From positions 1 through 34,036 of the forward strand of contig CAYNYJ010000038.1 in assembly GCA_964401355.1 (NCBI GenBank): a stretch of DNA of 34,036 nucleotides, written 5' to 3'. The first letter of the stretch is position 1; each line of letters starts with the position of its first letter. Origin of the DNA: SZUA-152 sp964401355 (GTDB lineage Bacteria > Pseudomonadota > Gammaproteobacteria > SZUA-152). This document shows positions 8,037-15,748 of the stretch, in pieces. Both the position numbers and the translations under genes were made by a program. Under the pieces are notes generated by a model. The model saw only the letters and a program-made list of their open reading frames with translations, had not been told where the DNA came from and did not search any database.

Positions 8037-8369
8037 ATGGCTGACATACAAGATTATAAGTCCGAAATAAAGTTTGAGACCTTTTCATTCTTGCCGGAAA
8101 TGACGGCTGAACAGGTTCGCGAGCAGATTTCCTATGTTATCCAGCAAGGCTGGAACCCAGCAATCGAGCACGTAGAACCTAAGCGTGCCTTTAACTACTA
8201 CTGGTATATGTGGAAATTGCCTATGTTTGGTGAGCAATCTGTTGATCATGTGCTGTCTGAACTAGAAGCTTGTCATCGTGAATACCCGAATAATCATGTT
8301 CGTCTTATTGGCTATGATAATTATTCGCAAAGCCAGGGCATGTCCTTTGTCGTGTTTCGCGGCAAGTAG
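8037..8369 (+). CDS. cbbS: RuBisCO form IA small subunit
   Basis: 110 residues, 38 bases after cbbL, with ribosome site AGAGGAG at 8021-8027. It shows the small-subunit core (FETFSFLPEMTAEQV, YYWYMWKLPMFGE, VRLIGYDNY) and lacks the long hairpin loop of plant enzymes, as expected for form IA. It caps the L8 core and, with CbbL, forms the site that CsoS2 N-terminal repeats bind. A strong hairpin follows before csoS2. Confidence 0.97.
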   Translation: MADIQDYKSEIKFETFSFLPEMTAEQVREQISYVIQQGWNPAIEHVEPKRAFNYYWYMWKLPMFGEQSVDHVLSELEACHREYPNNHVRLIGYDNYSQSQGMSFVVFRGK

Positions 8370-8383
8370 TTAACTACCGAGGT

Positions 8384-8418
8384 GTGATGCCTGATTCGTT
8401 CGCAAACGCAGGCATCAC
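8384..8418 (+). promoter_or_regulatory. Intercistronic RNA hairpin between cbbS and csoS2
   Basis: GTGATGCCTG (8384-8393) pairs perfectly with CAGGCATCAC (8409-8418), with a small inner CGTT/AACG pairing in the loop. There is no T tract, so it is not a simple terminator. It is placed to protect the upstream cbbLS message or to attenuate read-through, which would fit the need for far more RuBisCO than shell protein. Confidence 0.7.
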
Positions 8419-8455
8419 GCGTACGTTAGGAACCCTTTGATTAAAGGAATTCAGT

Positions 8456-11359
8456 ATGACAGAACTATCGCACACACCTGCACAGTCGGGACGTGAGTTA
8501 TCTCGCGCAAGACGGCGTGCAATGTCCAGTACTGGTGCTGCCGTGCTGGCTGGAAACGCTACACAGCGTTTTCCTGCCGCGCAGCAAGTTGTGGCAACAG
8601 CTACGTCTGATCAGCCGCTTAGCGGACAGGCGCTTTCCAGAGCACGTCGAGCCATGATGTCAAAGGGTGGCAAAAGCGCAATAGGAAATGTGGTTTCAGC
8701 GACATCGGTTGCACCCGCTACTGCTACAGCAACCAAGCCTGAAACGACACCGCCTCAGCAAGATGTTGCGGCGACTGATCGAGCAGAACCGTGCGATGCC
8801 TGTGCTGATGCTACTGCGTCTCGTCTAGAAACGTCTAACAAGCCACTGAGTGGTCAGGCGCTTTCTCGGGCACGTCGAGCCATGATGTCAAAGGGTGGCA
8901 AAAATGGCTTAGTGGCACCCGCTGCCGCGATGGCGCGTTCGTCCTCATTAACAACGCCAGATGCGATGCAGTCACAGCGGGATTCTATGGCAACTGATCA
9001 GGCAGAACCATGCTGTAATGCCTGTGCAGATGCGAGTTCAGCGGATTCTAATACTGCAAATATGGATACTGCTGAAACAGCAATAACCACGGAGGCAGAT
9101 ATCGTGAATAATGAAGCATTGGACAGTCTGTGTAAAATTATCGACAGCGATCCAAAAAGCTCAACTTCAGCTGCGCCCAGTGTTCGGGCTTATTGCCGTG
9201 AACGACGAACCCAGCTTTCTCAGAAAGGCAAGCTGGGTTTGCCGGGCAAGGCAGGCAGGCAGGCGCATAAATCATTAATGCGACATGCGGCTAGCTCTAC
9301 GATGAATGGTAAAGCCTTGGCGAAGTTACAGCGTGAAGGTCATAGTCATTTTGGTCGTGGCGATGCAGAGGCTTGTCGCCCTAGCGGTCGGGTTCGCCCG
9401 ACCAACGTACCGACCAAGGTTGAAGTGGGTACCACATTGGCAGGTCAGGCAGTAACAGGTACCCAGGTCGAGCAGACGGAAAAAATTACAGGTAGTGAAT
9501 CGGGTGCGTGTCGTACTGTCACGGGTACTGAATATCTGGGTGTTGAACAGTTTGCAAAATTCTGTGCCAGCATTCCATCCCCGGCAGCGGCGAAGGTAAA
9601 TATGAGTGAAACCAGTCGTGGTCAGCGACTGACGGGAAGTAATGCTTCTGGTAGTGAGAAAGTCAGTGGTGACGAGGCCGGTAGTTGTAAATCGGTTACC
9701 GGTAGCCAGTATCTGGGTAGTGAACATTTCGAGACTATTTGTGGTACTCGAAATAACGAAACGACTCTGACTAAAGTGATTAGTGGTCATACTGGAAAAA
9801 ACCAGCGTATTACGGGTGCTGATGAAGCGCGTGATAATGCTGTCACTGGATCAGAATCAGGTTTTAATCAGCTGGTTACCGGTACCGAGTATGCTAATTC
9901 TCAGCCAAAAAAAAACCTGACTGAAGCGCCTGCTAAAGTCGGCCATAGTCATACGGCAGCTGGAACATCTGTTTCAGGTGGTGAGTCATCTCGTATCTCC
10001 GGCGTTACTGGCGATATGCAGAATGTTTGTGGTCATGTTACAGGCACTGAGTACATATCCAGCGAACGCTTTCAATCGGTCTGTGGTTCTCGGCCAGAAA
10101 TGTCTGTTACTAAGGTTGAGATGAACCTCAGTCGTGGTGGCATGGGTGTCACGGGTAATCTGGTGGATCGTACTGAAAATGTCACCGGCAATGAGCCTGG
10201 TTCCTGTCAACGCGTAACGGGGAGTCAGTATGCTGAATCCCTGACAGATTTGTGTGGTAAGCGATCGGACAAGGTACACCGAATGCACACTTTACAGGGT
10301 GGCCCCCTGACTGGCACGGAGGGAAGCCCCTCCCCAAAATTAACCGGTGACGACCGAGGTCGCTGTTCGGCCGTCACCGGTAGTGAATATGTCAGCCAAG
10401 AGCATTTTCAACAGTCTTGCTCCCAAACACCTGCATCGAGCGTTGCGAGGACAGGCATGAGTCACACCTGGAATAAACAGTTGGTGAGTGGTGTTCAGAC
10501 AGGACACTCGCAAAAACTAACCGGCAATGAGCATGGCATCTGCAAAACCGTTACTGGCAGTGCTTACGCTGGCCGGGAACAAGTGAGCGAGTTTTGTGAC
10601 GCCTCTGCTGTGATGCAGGGCGAACAACGCCTGACTCAGCCTCCGGGGGCTCGTGTCATGCCTGTATCAGGTATTGGGCCGGGTGCAGATGAACGCTTGG
10701 CCGGTAATTCTCAGCGTGGCGTTTGTCAGGATGTTAGCGGTACGCCTTATCAGCAACAGCGGGATATGTCGTTGTGTAACAGTCGCCAGCCGCAAACGGG
10801 TAACACCCATCATTTTGCTCAGGCACCGATGGATCAGATCTTGCCCGTTGCTCATGCCGCGGCTGAGGTAACACCGTATGAAGCTGATTTTTCGGTGATG
10901 TCACCGGCCAAAGCCGCATGGCAACAGGCCGGTAATAACGCGGTTCATAGCAGTGTATATGCTGTTGGTGGATCGATTACCGGGGTGGTTAATAAAGCCG
11001 AAGGTATCATATCCGGCACTCCTGAATTTCGTCATCAGCAATTGGGGCCGGCTGTCATTGCAATGGCAGCACCTGAAATTGCGCCACGGGAAGGTGTTAC
11101 CGGAGAAGGAAGCGAGACTGGCACCCAGATTACCGGGGATGACTGGTCGCGTGGTGGCTTGATTACTGGCACTGAAGGACTGTTTTCTGCCAACCGTAAT
11201 CAGACGCAGCGAGGTGGATTTGTCGAACGGAACAATATTGGTGCTCATGCTCTTAAGGATCGCGAGCGGCCGGAAATCAGTATTTCCAAAGTCACCGGTG
11301 GCAGTGGTAATACCCATGCCTCCGCAGTTGTGACCTTATCGGGTGGCGCTGGCGCTTAG
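8456..11359 (+). CDS. csoS2: Carboxysome assembly scaffold CsoS2
   Basis: 967 residues with AAAGGA before ATG 8456. The N-terminal region has Arg-rich short repeats that bind RuBisCO: SGRELSRARR (11-20), SGQALSRARRAMMSKGGK (56-73 and 132-149) and a diverged one near 242-259 (SVRAYCRERR). About eight middle repeats follow from residue 320, each with three VTG/ITG-type steps, a VTG(T/S)xY element and usually a closing Cys. The C-terminal region from about 780 ends in VTLSGGAGA, the conserved shell-anchoring type. The protein is intrinsically disordered and links CbbLS to the CsoS1 shell. A slippery A-run at codons 484-487 could yield a short form, as known for CsoS2A/CsoS2B in Halothiobacillus. 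Confidence 0.97.
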   Translation: MTELSHTPAQSGRELSRARRRAMSSTGAAVLAGNATQRFPAAQQVVATATSDQPLSGQALSRARRAMMSKGGKSAIGNVVSATSVAPATATATKPETTPPQQDVAATDRAEPCDACADATASRLETSNKPLSGQALSRARRAMMSKGGKNGLVAPAAAMARSSSLTTPDAMQSQRDSMATDQAEPCCNACADASSADSNTANMDTAETAITTEADIVNNEALDSLCKIIDSDPKSSTSAAPSVRAYCRERRTQLSQKGKLGLPGKAGRQAHKSLMRHAASSTMNGKALAKLQREGHSHFGRGDAEACRPSGRVRPTNVPTKVEVGTTLAGQAVTGTQVEQTEKITGSESGACRTVTGTEYLGVEQFAKFCASIPSPAAAKVNMSETSRGQRLTGSNASGSEKVSGDEAGSCKSVTGSQYLGSEHFETICGTRNNETTLTKVISGHTGKNQRITGADEARDNAVTGSESGFNQLVTGTEYANSQPKKNLTEAPAKVGHSHTAAGTSVSGGESSRISGVTGDMQNVCGHVTGTEYISSERFQSVCGSRPEMSVTKVEMNLSRGGMGVTGNLVDRTENVTGNEPGSCQRVTGSQYAESLTDLCGKRSDKVHRMHTLQGGPLTGTEGSPSPKLTGDDRGRCSAVTGSEYVSQEHFQQSCSQTPASSVARTGMSHTWNKQLVSGVQTGHSQKLTGNEHGICKTVTGSAYAGREQVSEFCDASAVMQGEQRLTQPPGARVMPVSGIGPGADERLAGNSQRGVCQDVSGTPYQQQRDMSLCNSRQPQTGNTHHFAQAPMDQILPVAHAAAEVTPYEADFSVMSPAKAAWQQAGNNAVHSSVYAVGGSITGVVNKAEGIISGTPEFRHQQLGPAVIAMAAPEIAPREGVTGEGSETGTQITGDDWSRGGLITGTEGLFSANRNQTQRGGFVERNNIGAHALKDRERPEISISKVTGGSGNTHASAVVTLSGGAGA
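9907..9924 (+). promoter_or_regulatory. Candidate programmed frameshift site in csoS2
   Basis: Nine A then C (9907-9916) reads CCA AAA AAA AAC in frame, so it contains the canonical -1 slippery heptamer A AAA AAC in the right phase. After a -1 slip the next codons are CCT, GAC and TGA (9922-9924), giving a product of about 489 residues. A +1 slip also hits TGA at once (9918-9920). Programmed -1 shifting of csoS2 is established in Halothiobacillus; here it is inferred. I could not confirm a stimulatory RNA structure by eye. Confidence 0.6.
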
Positions 11360-11368
11360 GGATTTACA

Positions 11369-11399
11369 GTATCGCAGCGGCTCTTGAGCGATGCGATAC
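11369..11399 (+). promoter_or_regulatory. Intercistronic RNA hairpin between csoS2 and csoSCA
   Basis: GTATCGCA (11369-11376) pairs with TGCGATAC (11392-11399), and an inner GCTC-TT-GAGC (11380-11389) stacks within it. No T tract follows. With the 8384-8418 hairpin, it places csoS2 between two strong stems in the operon mRNA. Confidence 0.6.
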
Positions 11400-11445
11400 G
11401 AGAGACAAATACAGAACATCTAACGATAGTGACTAGAAACCAGCA

Positions 11446-13041
11446 ATGAACACGAGAAATGCCTTCAGGAAAAAACCCGTTAACGGCTCTAGCCGTTATA
11501 GGCAGGCGCCTGTCGGTCTGGCGCAGCATCGTGCGGTTGTGGCGGTAGTAAAAAGTTCATCCGTCACTGCTGAGCAAGAAAGCACAGAAGCGGCGGCGAT
11601 GTTTGCGCCGCTGGCCTGCGATACTTTGCCTCTGCATTCCTGTCGGCATCCACTGACTGATTTGCGTGCAAATGCCCAGTTAGCGCGTTGCGAAGAAGCC
11701 ATTAAAGTGCACTTTGAGGCGATTGTTCCAACGCTCAAAAAACTGGCCAATTTGCAACATGAAAAAGATTTTGTTGCACAGGCCCAGATCCTTGCAAGCA
11801 ATGAACTGGGTTATGAATTACCCGACAGTTTGTTGAGCAGTGCCTGGCTGAACGGCTTGGATATGCGGGCGATGTATGCCCATTGCATTTTTGGCGCATT
11901 GAAAAATGCAGTGGAACAGTTTGCTGATAATCTGCGCAGCCAGGCAGAGGACACGGTTGATGCGCAGAGTTTTTTTCTCGACTGCGGCTTTCATTGTGTG
12001 GATATCACCCCCTGCTCTGATGGCCGGCTGAAAGGGTTGTCCAAATACATTCTGCGCTTGCCGTTGACAGCGCTAACGGTTCGCAATGCTTACGCCGGTG
12101 CTCTTTTTAATGTGGAAGCCAATATTCGCCATTGGGAAAGTGTGGAACTGGCACGTTTTCGAACCGGCGATCCGGTTTCGGCAGACGCAGGAACACATTA
12201 TCTGAAGGTGGTGGTTTATCACCGCAGCAGTTCCGATCCGGCACATCAGGGTTGTGCTGCGCATGGCAGCAATGACCATTTATCTGCCGAAGCCGGGCTT
12301 GCGCGGTTACGTGAATTCCGCGAGGCGATTGAAAATAGTTTTTGTTGCGGTGCCTCGATTGACATCCTGCTGATTGGTGTCGATACCGATACGGATTCAA
12401 TTCGGGTTCATATTCCGGACAGTACCGGTGAGTTGAATGTGTTTCGTTTTATCGATAATGCAGAGATCTACCACGACACCTTGAACCTCAGTGCCGACCA
12501 TGCGCGTATCGCGGTTTATGATGCGATCAACACCATCAGTGAGACCGATGGCTGGGGTGCGGGCGAGGGTCAGCCCGCAGATGGAATGCGTAAACTGATT
12601 ATCAATTTATTAATTAATAATTTGTCGCAAATAGAATACGTCAGTGATTTATACGAGGGTCGTTATCCCGACATTGGCCATGCAGAACTTTATATCAGCG
12701 TGGGGGATGGTTTTCAGGAAGTGCAATTACGCAATCTGGCTTATTACGCGCACTTGCACACAGTGGAAGAAGGCACCGCGGATCTCGATATCGGCATTAA
12801 GATTTTTACCGGGCTTAATCTTGCCAAGAACCTTCCGGTGCCGGTTGCGATTCACTATCGCTACGATTCCAAAGTGCCCGGCTCCCGGCAGCGAATGGAG
12901 GAAAAATGTCGGCGCGTGAAGGCCGCTATTCTGAATCGCTATGCCGACTTGGCCACACAGAAATTATTGATCTGCCAGATGAGCTTACAGGATCGTCCGT
13001 TAGGTAGCGCACTTGAAATTATCGACGAGGAGTCAGTATGA
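11446..13041 (+). CDS. csoSCA: Carboxysomal carbonic anhydrase CsoSCA (CsoS3)
   Basis: 531 residues. It belongs to the diverged beta-type carbonic anhydrases of alpha-carboxysomes. The likely zinc ligands C190, H259 and C270 have the same spacing (69 and 11) as the known C173, H242 and C253 of the Halothiobacillus enzyme, and the D192/R194 pair follows C190 (TPCSDGR) as in that enzyme. A basic N-terminus of about 45 residues should tether it to RuBisCO, the middle is the catalytic domain, and the C-terminal half is the degenerate second domain. It converts bicarbonate to CO2 inside the shell. The stop overlaps the csoS4A start by four bases. Confidence 0.96.
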   Translation: MNTRNAFRKKPVNGSSRYRQAPVGLAQHRAVVAVVKSSSVTAEQESTEAAAMFAPLACDTLPLHSCRHPLTDLRANAQLARCEEAIKVHFEAIVPTLKKLANLQHEKDFVAQAQILASNELGYELPDSLLSSAWLNGLDMRAMYAHCIFGALKNAVEQFADNLRSQAEDTVDAQSFFLDCGFHCVDITPCSDGRLKGLSKYILRLPLTALTVRNAYAGALFNVEANIRHWESVELARFRTGDPVSADAGTHYLKVVVYHRSSSDPAHQGCAAHGSNDHLSAEAGLARLREFREAIENSFCCGASIDILLIGVDTDTDSIRVHIPDSTGELNVFRFIDNAEIYHDTLNLSADHARIAVYDAINTISETDGWGAGEGQPADGMRKLIINLLINNLSQIEYVSDLYEGRYPDIGHAELYISVGDGFQEVQLRNLAYYAHLHTVEEGTADLDIGIKIFTGLNLAKNLPVPVAIHYRYDSKVPGSRQRMEEKCRRVKAAILNRYADLATQKLLICQMSLQDRPLGSALEIIDEESV

Positions 13042-13292
13042 GGATCATGCAGGTAGATAAAACGCTGGTTTCCACCAACCGCATAAATGATCTTGGTCAT
13101 CGTCCTTTGCTGGTTGTGCGCGACAAACCAGGCGGAACGCCCCTGGTCGCGGTTGACTCAGTGGGTTGCATTCCCGGTGACTGGGTTATCTGCGTCGGCA
13201 GTTCTGCGGCACGCGAAGCGGCTGGCAGCAAGGAGTACCCCAGTGATTTGACGATTATCGGCATTATTGATTATTGGCAAGAGGAAAAATAG
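13038..13292 (+). CDS. csoS4A: Carboxysome shell vertex pentamer CsoS4A
   Basis: 84 residues of the CcmL/EutN family (MRIMQVDKTLVSTNRI..., VAVDSVGCIPGDWVICVGSSAAREA). These proteins form pentamers that plug the twelve shell vertices. The ATG overlaps the csoSCA stop (ATGA) and the next gene starts on the base after its TAG, so the three are tightly coupled. Confidence 0.96.
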   Translation: MRIMQVDKTLVSTNRINDLGHRPLLVVRDKPGGTPLVAVDSVGCIPGDWVICVGSSAAREAAGSKEYPSDLTIIGIIDYWQEEK

Positions 13293-13535
13293 ATGGAAAT
13301 CATGCAGGTGCATGATGACCTTGTGACGACCCGGCGCGTCGCGGGCTTGAAGACCGTTTCGCTACGAGTGCTCCGGGATTATAAGGGCAAACTTTGTGTT
13401 GCTTGTGATCCCGTTGGTGTGCCGCCCGGTCAGTGGGTGATTACTGTCAGTGGTTCGGCCGCCCGCCATGCCATGCATGACTACAGCATATTGACCGATC
13501 TTACTATCGCAGGAATTATTGATGATTGGGAGTAA
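13293..13535 (+). CDS. csoS4B: Carboxysome shell vertex pentamer CsoS4B
   Basis: 80 residues, a paralogue of CsoS4A with the same MEIMQV start and VGVPPGQWVITVSGSAARHA core. Its ATG directly follows the csoS4A stop with no gap. It is the second minor vertex protein; alpha-carboxysome loci normally carry both. A 64-bp AT-rich gap separates it from the csoS1 block. Confidence 0.96.
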   Translation: MEIMQVHDDLVTTRRVAGLKTVSLRVLRDYKGKLCVACDPVGVPPGQWVITVSGSAARHAMHDYSILTDLTIAGIIDDWE

Positions 13536-13599
13536 ATGGATTTTTGCTCAAATAACAAAGTAACTGTTTTTAACTTTTTAATTAAATATGGAGAATAGT

Positions 13600-13899
13600 A
13601 TGGCGAATGAAATTACAGGTGTGGCATTAGGCATGATCGAAACCCGTGGTCTGGTTCCCGCCATTGAAGCGGCAGATGCCATGACCAAAGCAGCCGAAGT
13701 TCGATTGATCGGTCGTCAGTTCGTGGGTGGCGGTTACGTAACCGTACTGGTTCGTGGTGAAACGGGTGCTGTAAACGCCGCCGTACGTGCGGGTGCCGAT
13801 GCCTGTGAGCGTGTGGGTGATGGCTTGGTCTCTGCCCACATTATTGCGCGGGTACACGGTGAAGTCGAAAACATCCTGCCCACCGTTATCGAAGACTAA
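13600..13899 (+). CDS. csoS1: Carboxysome shell hexamer CsoS1, copy 1
   Basis: 99 residues from ATG 13600, chosen because GGAGAAT sits just upstream; an ATG four codons earlier would swallow it. It is a single BMC domain (ALGMIETRGLVPAIEAADAM, RVHGEVENILP) forming hexamers that tile the shell facets, with a central pore for bicarbonate and sugar phosphates. It differs from the other copies mainly at the ends (MANEITG start, TVIED end). I do not assign A/B/C letters, because four near-identical copies cannot be matched one-to-one by eye. Confidence 0.96.
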   Translation: MANEITGVALGMIETRGLVPAIEAADAMTKAAEVRLIGRQFVGGGYVTVLVRGETGAVNAAVRAGADACERVGDGLVSAHIIARVHGEVENILPTVIED

Positions 13900-13941
13900 A
13901 GCAGAAACTTTAAGATTAATGAATCATCAGGAGAGATATAC

Positions 13942-14238
13942 ATGAGTGAAATAGCTGGAATAGCATTAGGCATGATCGAAACACGCGGTCTTGTTCCCGC
14001 CATTGAAGCGGCAGATGCCATGACCAAAGCGGCCGAAGTTCGGTTGATCGGTCGTCAGTTTGTAGGCGGTGGTTACGTGACTGTACTGGTTCGTGGTGAA
14101 ACAGGTGCAGTGAACGCTGCTGTACGTGCGGGTGCTGATGCCTGCGAACGTGTGGGTGATGGTCTGGTTTCAGCTCATATCATCGCGCGGGTGCATGGTG
14201 AAGTCGAAAACATTCTACCTAAAACTGTAAAAGGTTAA
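13942..14238 (+). CDS. csoS1: Carboxysome shell hexamer CsoS1, copy 2
   Basis: 98 residues, BMC domain, nearly identical in protein to copy 1 but with many silent base differences, so it is the older duplicate. AGGAGA precedes ATG 13942. The 42-base leader (GCAGAAA...GATTAATGAAT...CAGGAGA) resembles the one before copy 3, so the duplication unit included the leader. Confidence 0.96.
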   Translation: MSEIAGIALGMIETRGLVPAIEAADAMTKAAEVRLIGRQFVGGGYVTVLVRGETGAVNAAVRAGADACERVGDGLVSAHIIARVHGEVENILPKTVKG

Positions 14239-14279
14239 GGCAGAAATCTTAGGATTAATAAATAGTCAGGAGAAAGACA

Positions 14280-14576
14280 ATGAGTGAAATATCCGGAGTT
14301 GCACTAGGTATGATCGAGACCCGTGGTCTGGTTCCCGCCATTGAAGCAGCAGATGCCATGACCAAAGCGGCCGAAGTTCGATTGGTGGGTCGTCAGTTCG
14401 TGGGTGGTGGTTACGTAACCGTACTGGTTCGTGGTGAGACGGGTGCCGTAAACGCCGCTGTGCGTGCAGGTGCCGATGCCTGTGAACGTGTGGGTGATGG
14501 TCTGGTTTCAGCCCACATTATTGCGCGGGTACACGGTGAAGTTGAAAACATTCTGCCCAAAGCTGTAGAAGGTTAA
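14280..14576 (+). CDS. csoS1: Carboxysome shell hexamer CsoS1, copy 3
   Basis: 98 residues, BMC domain. It differs from copies 1 and 2 by V for I in EVRLVGRQF. Its first 179 bases are identical to those of copy 4, showing a very recent exchange. CAGGAGA lies before ATG 14280. It ends KAVEG. Confidence 0.96.
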   Translation: MSEISGVALGMIETRGLVPAIEAADAMTKAAEVRLVGRQFVGGGYVTVLVRGETGAVNAAVRAGADACERVGDGLVSAHIIARVHGEVENILPKAVEG

Positions 14577-14645
14577 GGCGTAAAAACCAAGTCATAGAAC
14601 ATTGGCATTAGCCTTTAAGATTTATAAGTAGCCAGGAGAAACATA

Positions 14646-14963
14646 ATGAGTGAAATATCCGGAGTTGCACTAGGTATGATCGAGACCCGTGGTCTGGTTC
14701 CCGCCATTGAAGCAGCAGATGCCATGACCAAAGCGGCCGAAGTTCGATTGGTGGGTCGTCAGTTCGTGGGTGGTGGTTACGTAACCGTACTGGTTCGTGG
14801 TGAGACGGGTGCCGTAAACGCCGCCGTACGTGCGGGTGCCGATGCCTGTGAGCGTGTGGGTGATGGCTTGGTCTCTGCCCACATTATTGCGCGGGTACAC
14901 GGTGAAGTCGAAAATATTTTACCGAAGAGCGTAGACGCTGCTAATGCGCCTGGAACCGGTTAG
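14646..14963 (+). CDS. csoS1: Carboxysome shell hexamer CsoS1, copy 4 (mosaic, extended C-terminus)
   Basis: 105 residues, BMC domain plus a seven-residue longer tail ending in SVDAANAPGTG. The DNA is a mosaic: 14646-14824 equals copy 3 and 14814-14914 equals copy 1 (13771-13871), so the gene was rebuilt by gene conversion. AGGAGA precedes the ATG. The extra tail, on a face or edge of the hexamer, is its only distinctive protein feature. Confidence 0.95.
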   Translation: MSEISGVALGMIETRGLVPAIEAADAMTKAAEVRLVGRQFVGGGYVTVLVRGETGAVNAAVRAGADACERVGDGLVSAHIIARVHGEVENILPKSVDAANAPGTG

Positions 14964-15006
14964 TACTGACGGGTAATAACGTTAGTTTCTGCGTAGCGCT
15001 CACCAC

Positions 15007-15441
15007 ATGGCCATCATCATGAATCCAAAACTGACAGGTTATCTGTTTCGTGCCGTGAATCACGAAATGGCCGCGGTGCAGCAATATCTTACGCAATCCA
15101 CATTGTGTGAAATGTGGGGTCTGGAACAGGCGGCAGGCAAGTTGCGGCGCGAGTCTGAGGAAGAGCTGGAACATGTGCAGCGATTAACCCGGCACATGCT
15201 CAGTTTAGGTTTGTTGCCCAACGGGGCACAACTTCCAGCGGTTCGATTGGGCCGGACCCTGAAAGAAATGCTGGTAGCAGACTGGCATCTTGAGACAGAG
15301 GCTATTCGCCTTTACGAAGAGGCGAGTCGCTATAGCACACGTATACGCGATGAGGCATCCTCTCACCTGTTTACGAATCTGTTACAGGAAGAACGCCAAC
15401 ATCTTGAAGCTTTGGAATTATGGCTGACAGATTTAAAGTGA
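15007..15441 (+). CDS. Bacterioferritin-like protein of the cso operon
   Basis: 144 residues, four-helix ferritin-like. The diiron ligands E20, E53, H56, E96, E129 and H132 match bacterioferritin spacing exactly (18, 51, 54, 94, 127, 130 plus two). The position of the heme-binding Met (Bfr M52) is L54 here, so heme binding is unlikely. A gene of this kind sits after csoS1 in many chemoautotroph carboxysome operons; its job there is unsettled, perhaps iron or redox handling. ATG 15007 has a poor ribosome site, and ATG 15019 is a possible alternative start. Confidence 0.85.
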   Translation: MAIIMNPKLTGYLFRAVNHEMAAVQQYLTQSTLCEMWGLEQAAGKLRRESEEELEHVQRLTRHMLSLGLLPNGAQLPAVRLGRTLKEMLVADWHLETEAIRLYEEASRYSTRIRDEASSHLFTNLLQEERQHLEALELWLTDLK

Positions 15442-15448
15442 TCCGCTA

Positions 15449-15748
15449 ATGACTGATAAACAACAACCCACACATGGTGAGCAGAAGAGCAGCGCATGGA
15501 AGGTGCAAAAGCGGGTCGGCATAATGTCCCGGCGTTTCGATTTTTCTGATTATGATGAAATGCGCTCTTTCCTTGATCGTTTAGAAGAGCTTTCAGAAAG
15601 TGAAGAATATTATCCTGACCTGACCTTCAGCAGGACACATGTCAGCGTGTCTATACAAGCTCGTGCTAAAGAGCTTGCTCAGGTGGACGTTGATTTTTCC
15701 GCAAAAGTCGATGGCCTGGCCGATGAATCAAGCCAGGAAGAATCATGA
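15449..15748 (+). CDS. acRAF, alpha-carboxysome RuBisCO assembly factor (pterin dehydratase-like)
   Basis: 99 residues with the pterin-4a-carbinolamine dehydratase fold pattern (SRRFDFSDYDEMRSFLDRL, then EEYYPDLTFSRTHVSVSI). The catalytic HH of true dehydratases is replaced (YYPD), as in the carboxysome RuBisCO chaperone acRAF, which helps L8S8 assembly. It lies 7 bases after the ferritin-like gene and overlaps mcdA by four bases. No csoS1D lies before it, unlike in Halothiobacillus. Confidence 0.85.
   Translation: MTDKQQPTHGEQKSSAWKVQKRVGIMSRRFDFSDYDEMRSFLDRLEELSESEEYYPDLTFSRTHVSVSIQARAKELAQVDVDFSAKVDGLADESSQEES

Noticed and set aside
9326..9790. 154-codon frame antisense to csoS2
   Set aside because: Created by the repeat structure of csoS2 (Thr-rich mirror of the VTG repeats); no start signals.
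9907..9915. The nine-A run in csoS2 as a sequencing error
   Set aside because: The full 967-codon frame, with conserved repeats on both sides, is open as written, so the run length is consistent with a real gene.
13600..14963. Regularly spaced near-identical units as a repeat array
   Set aside because: The units are complete BMC genes with own ribosome sites, not a CRISPR or satellite.
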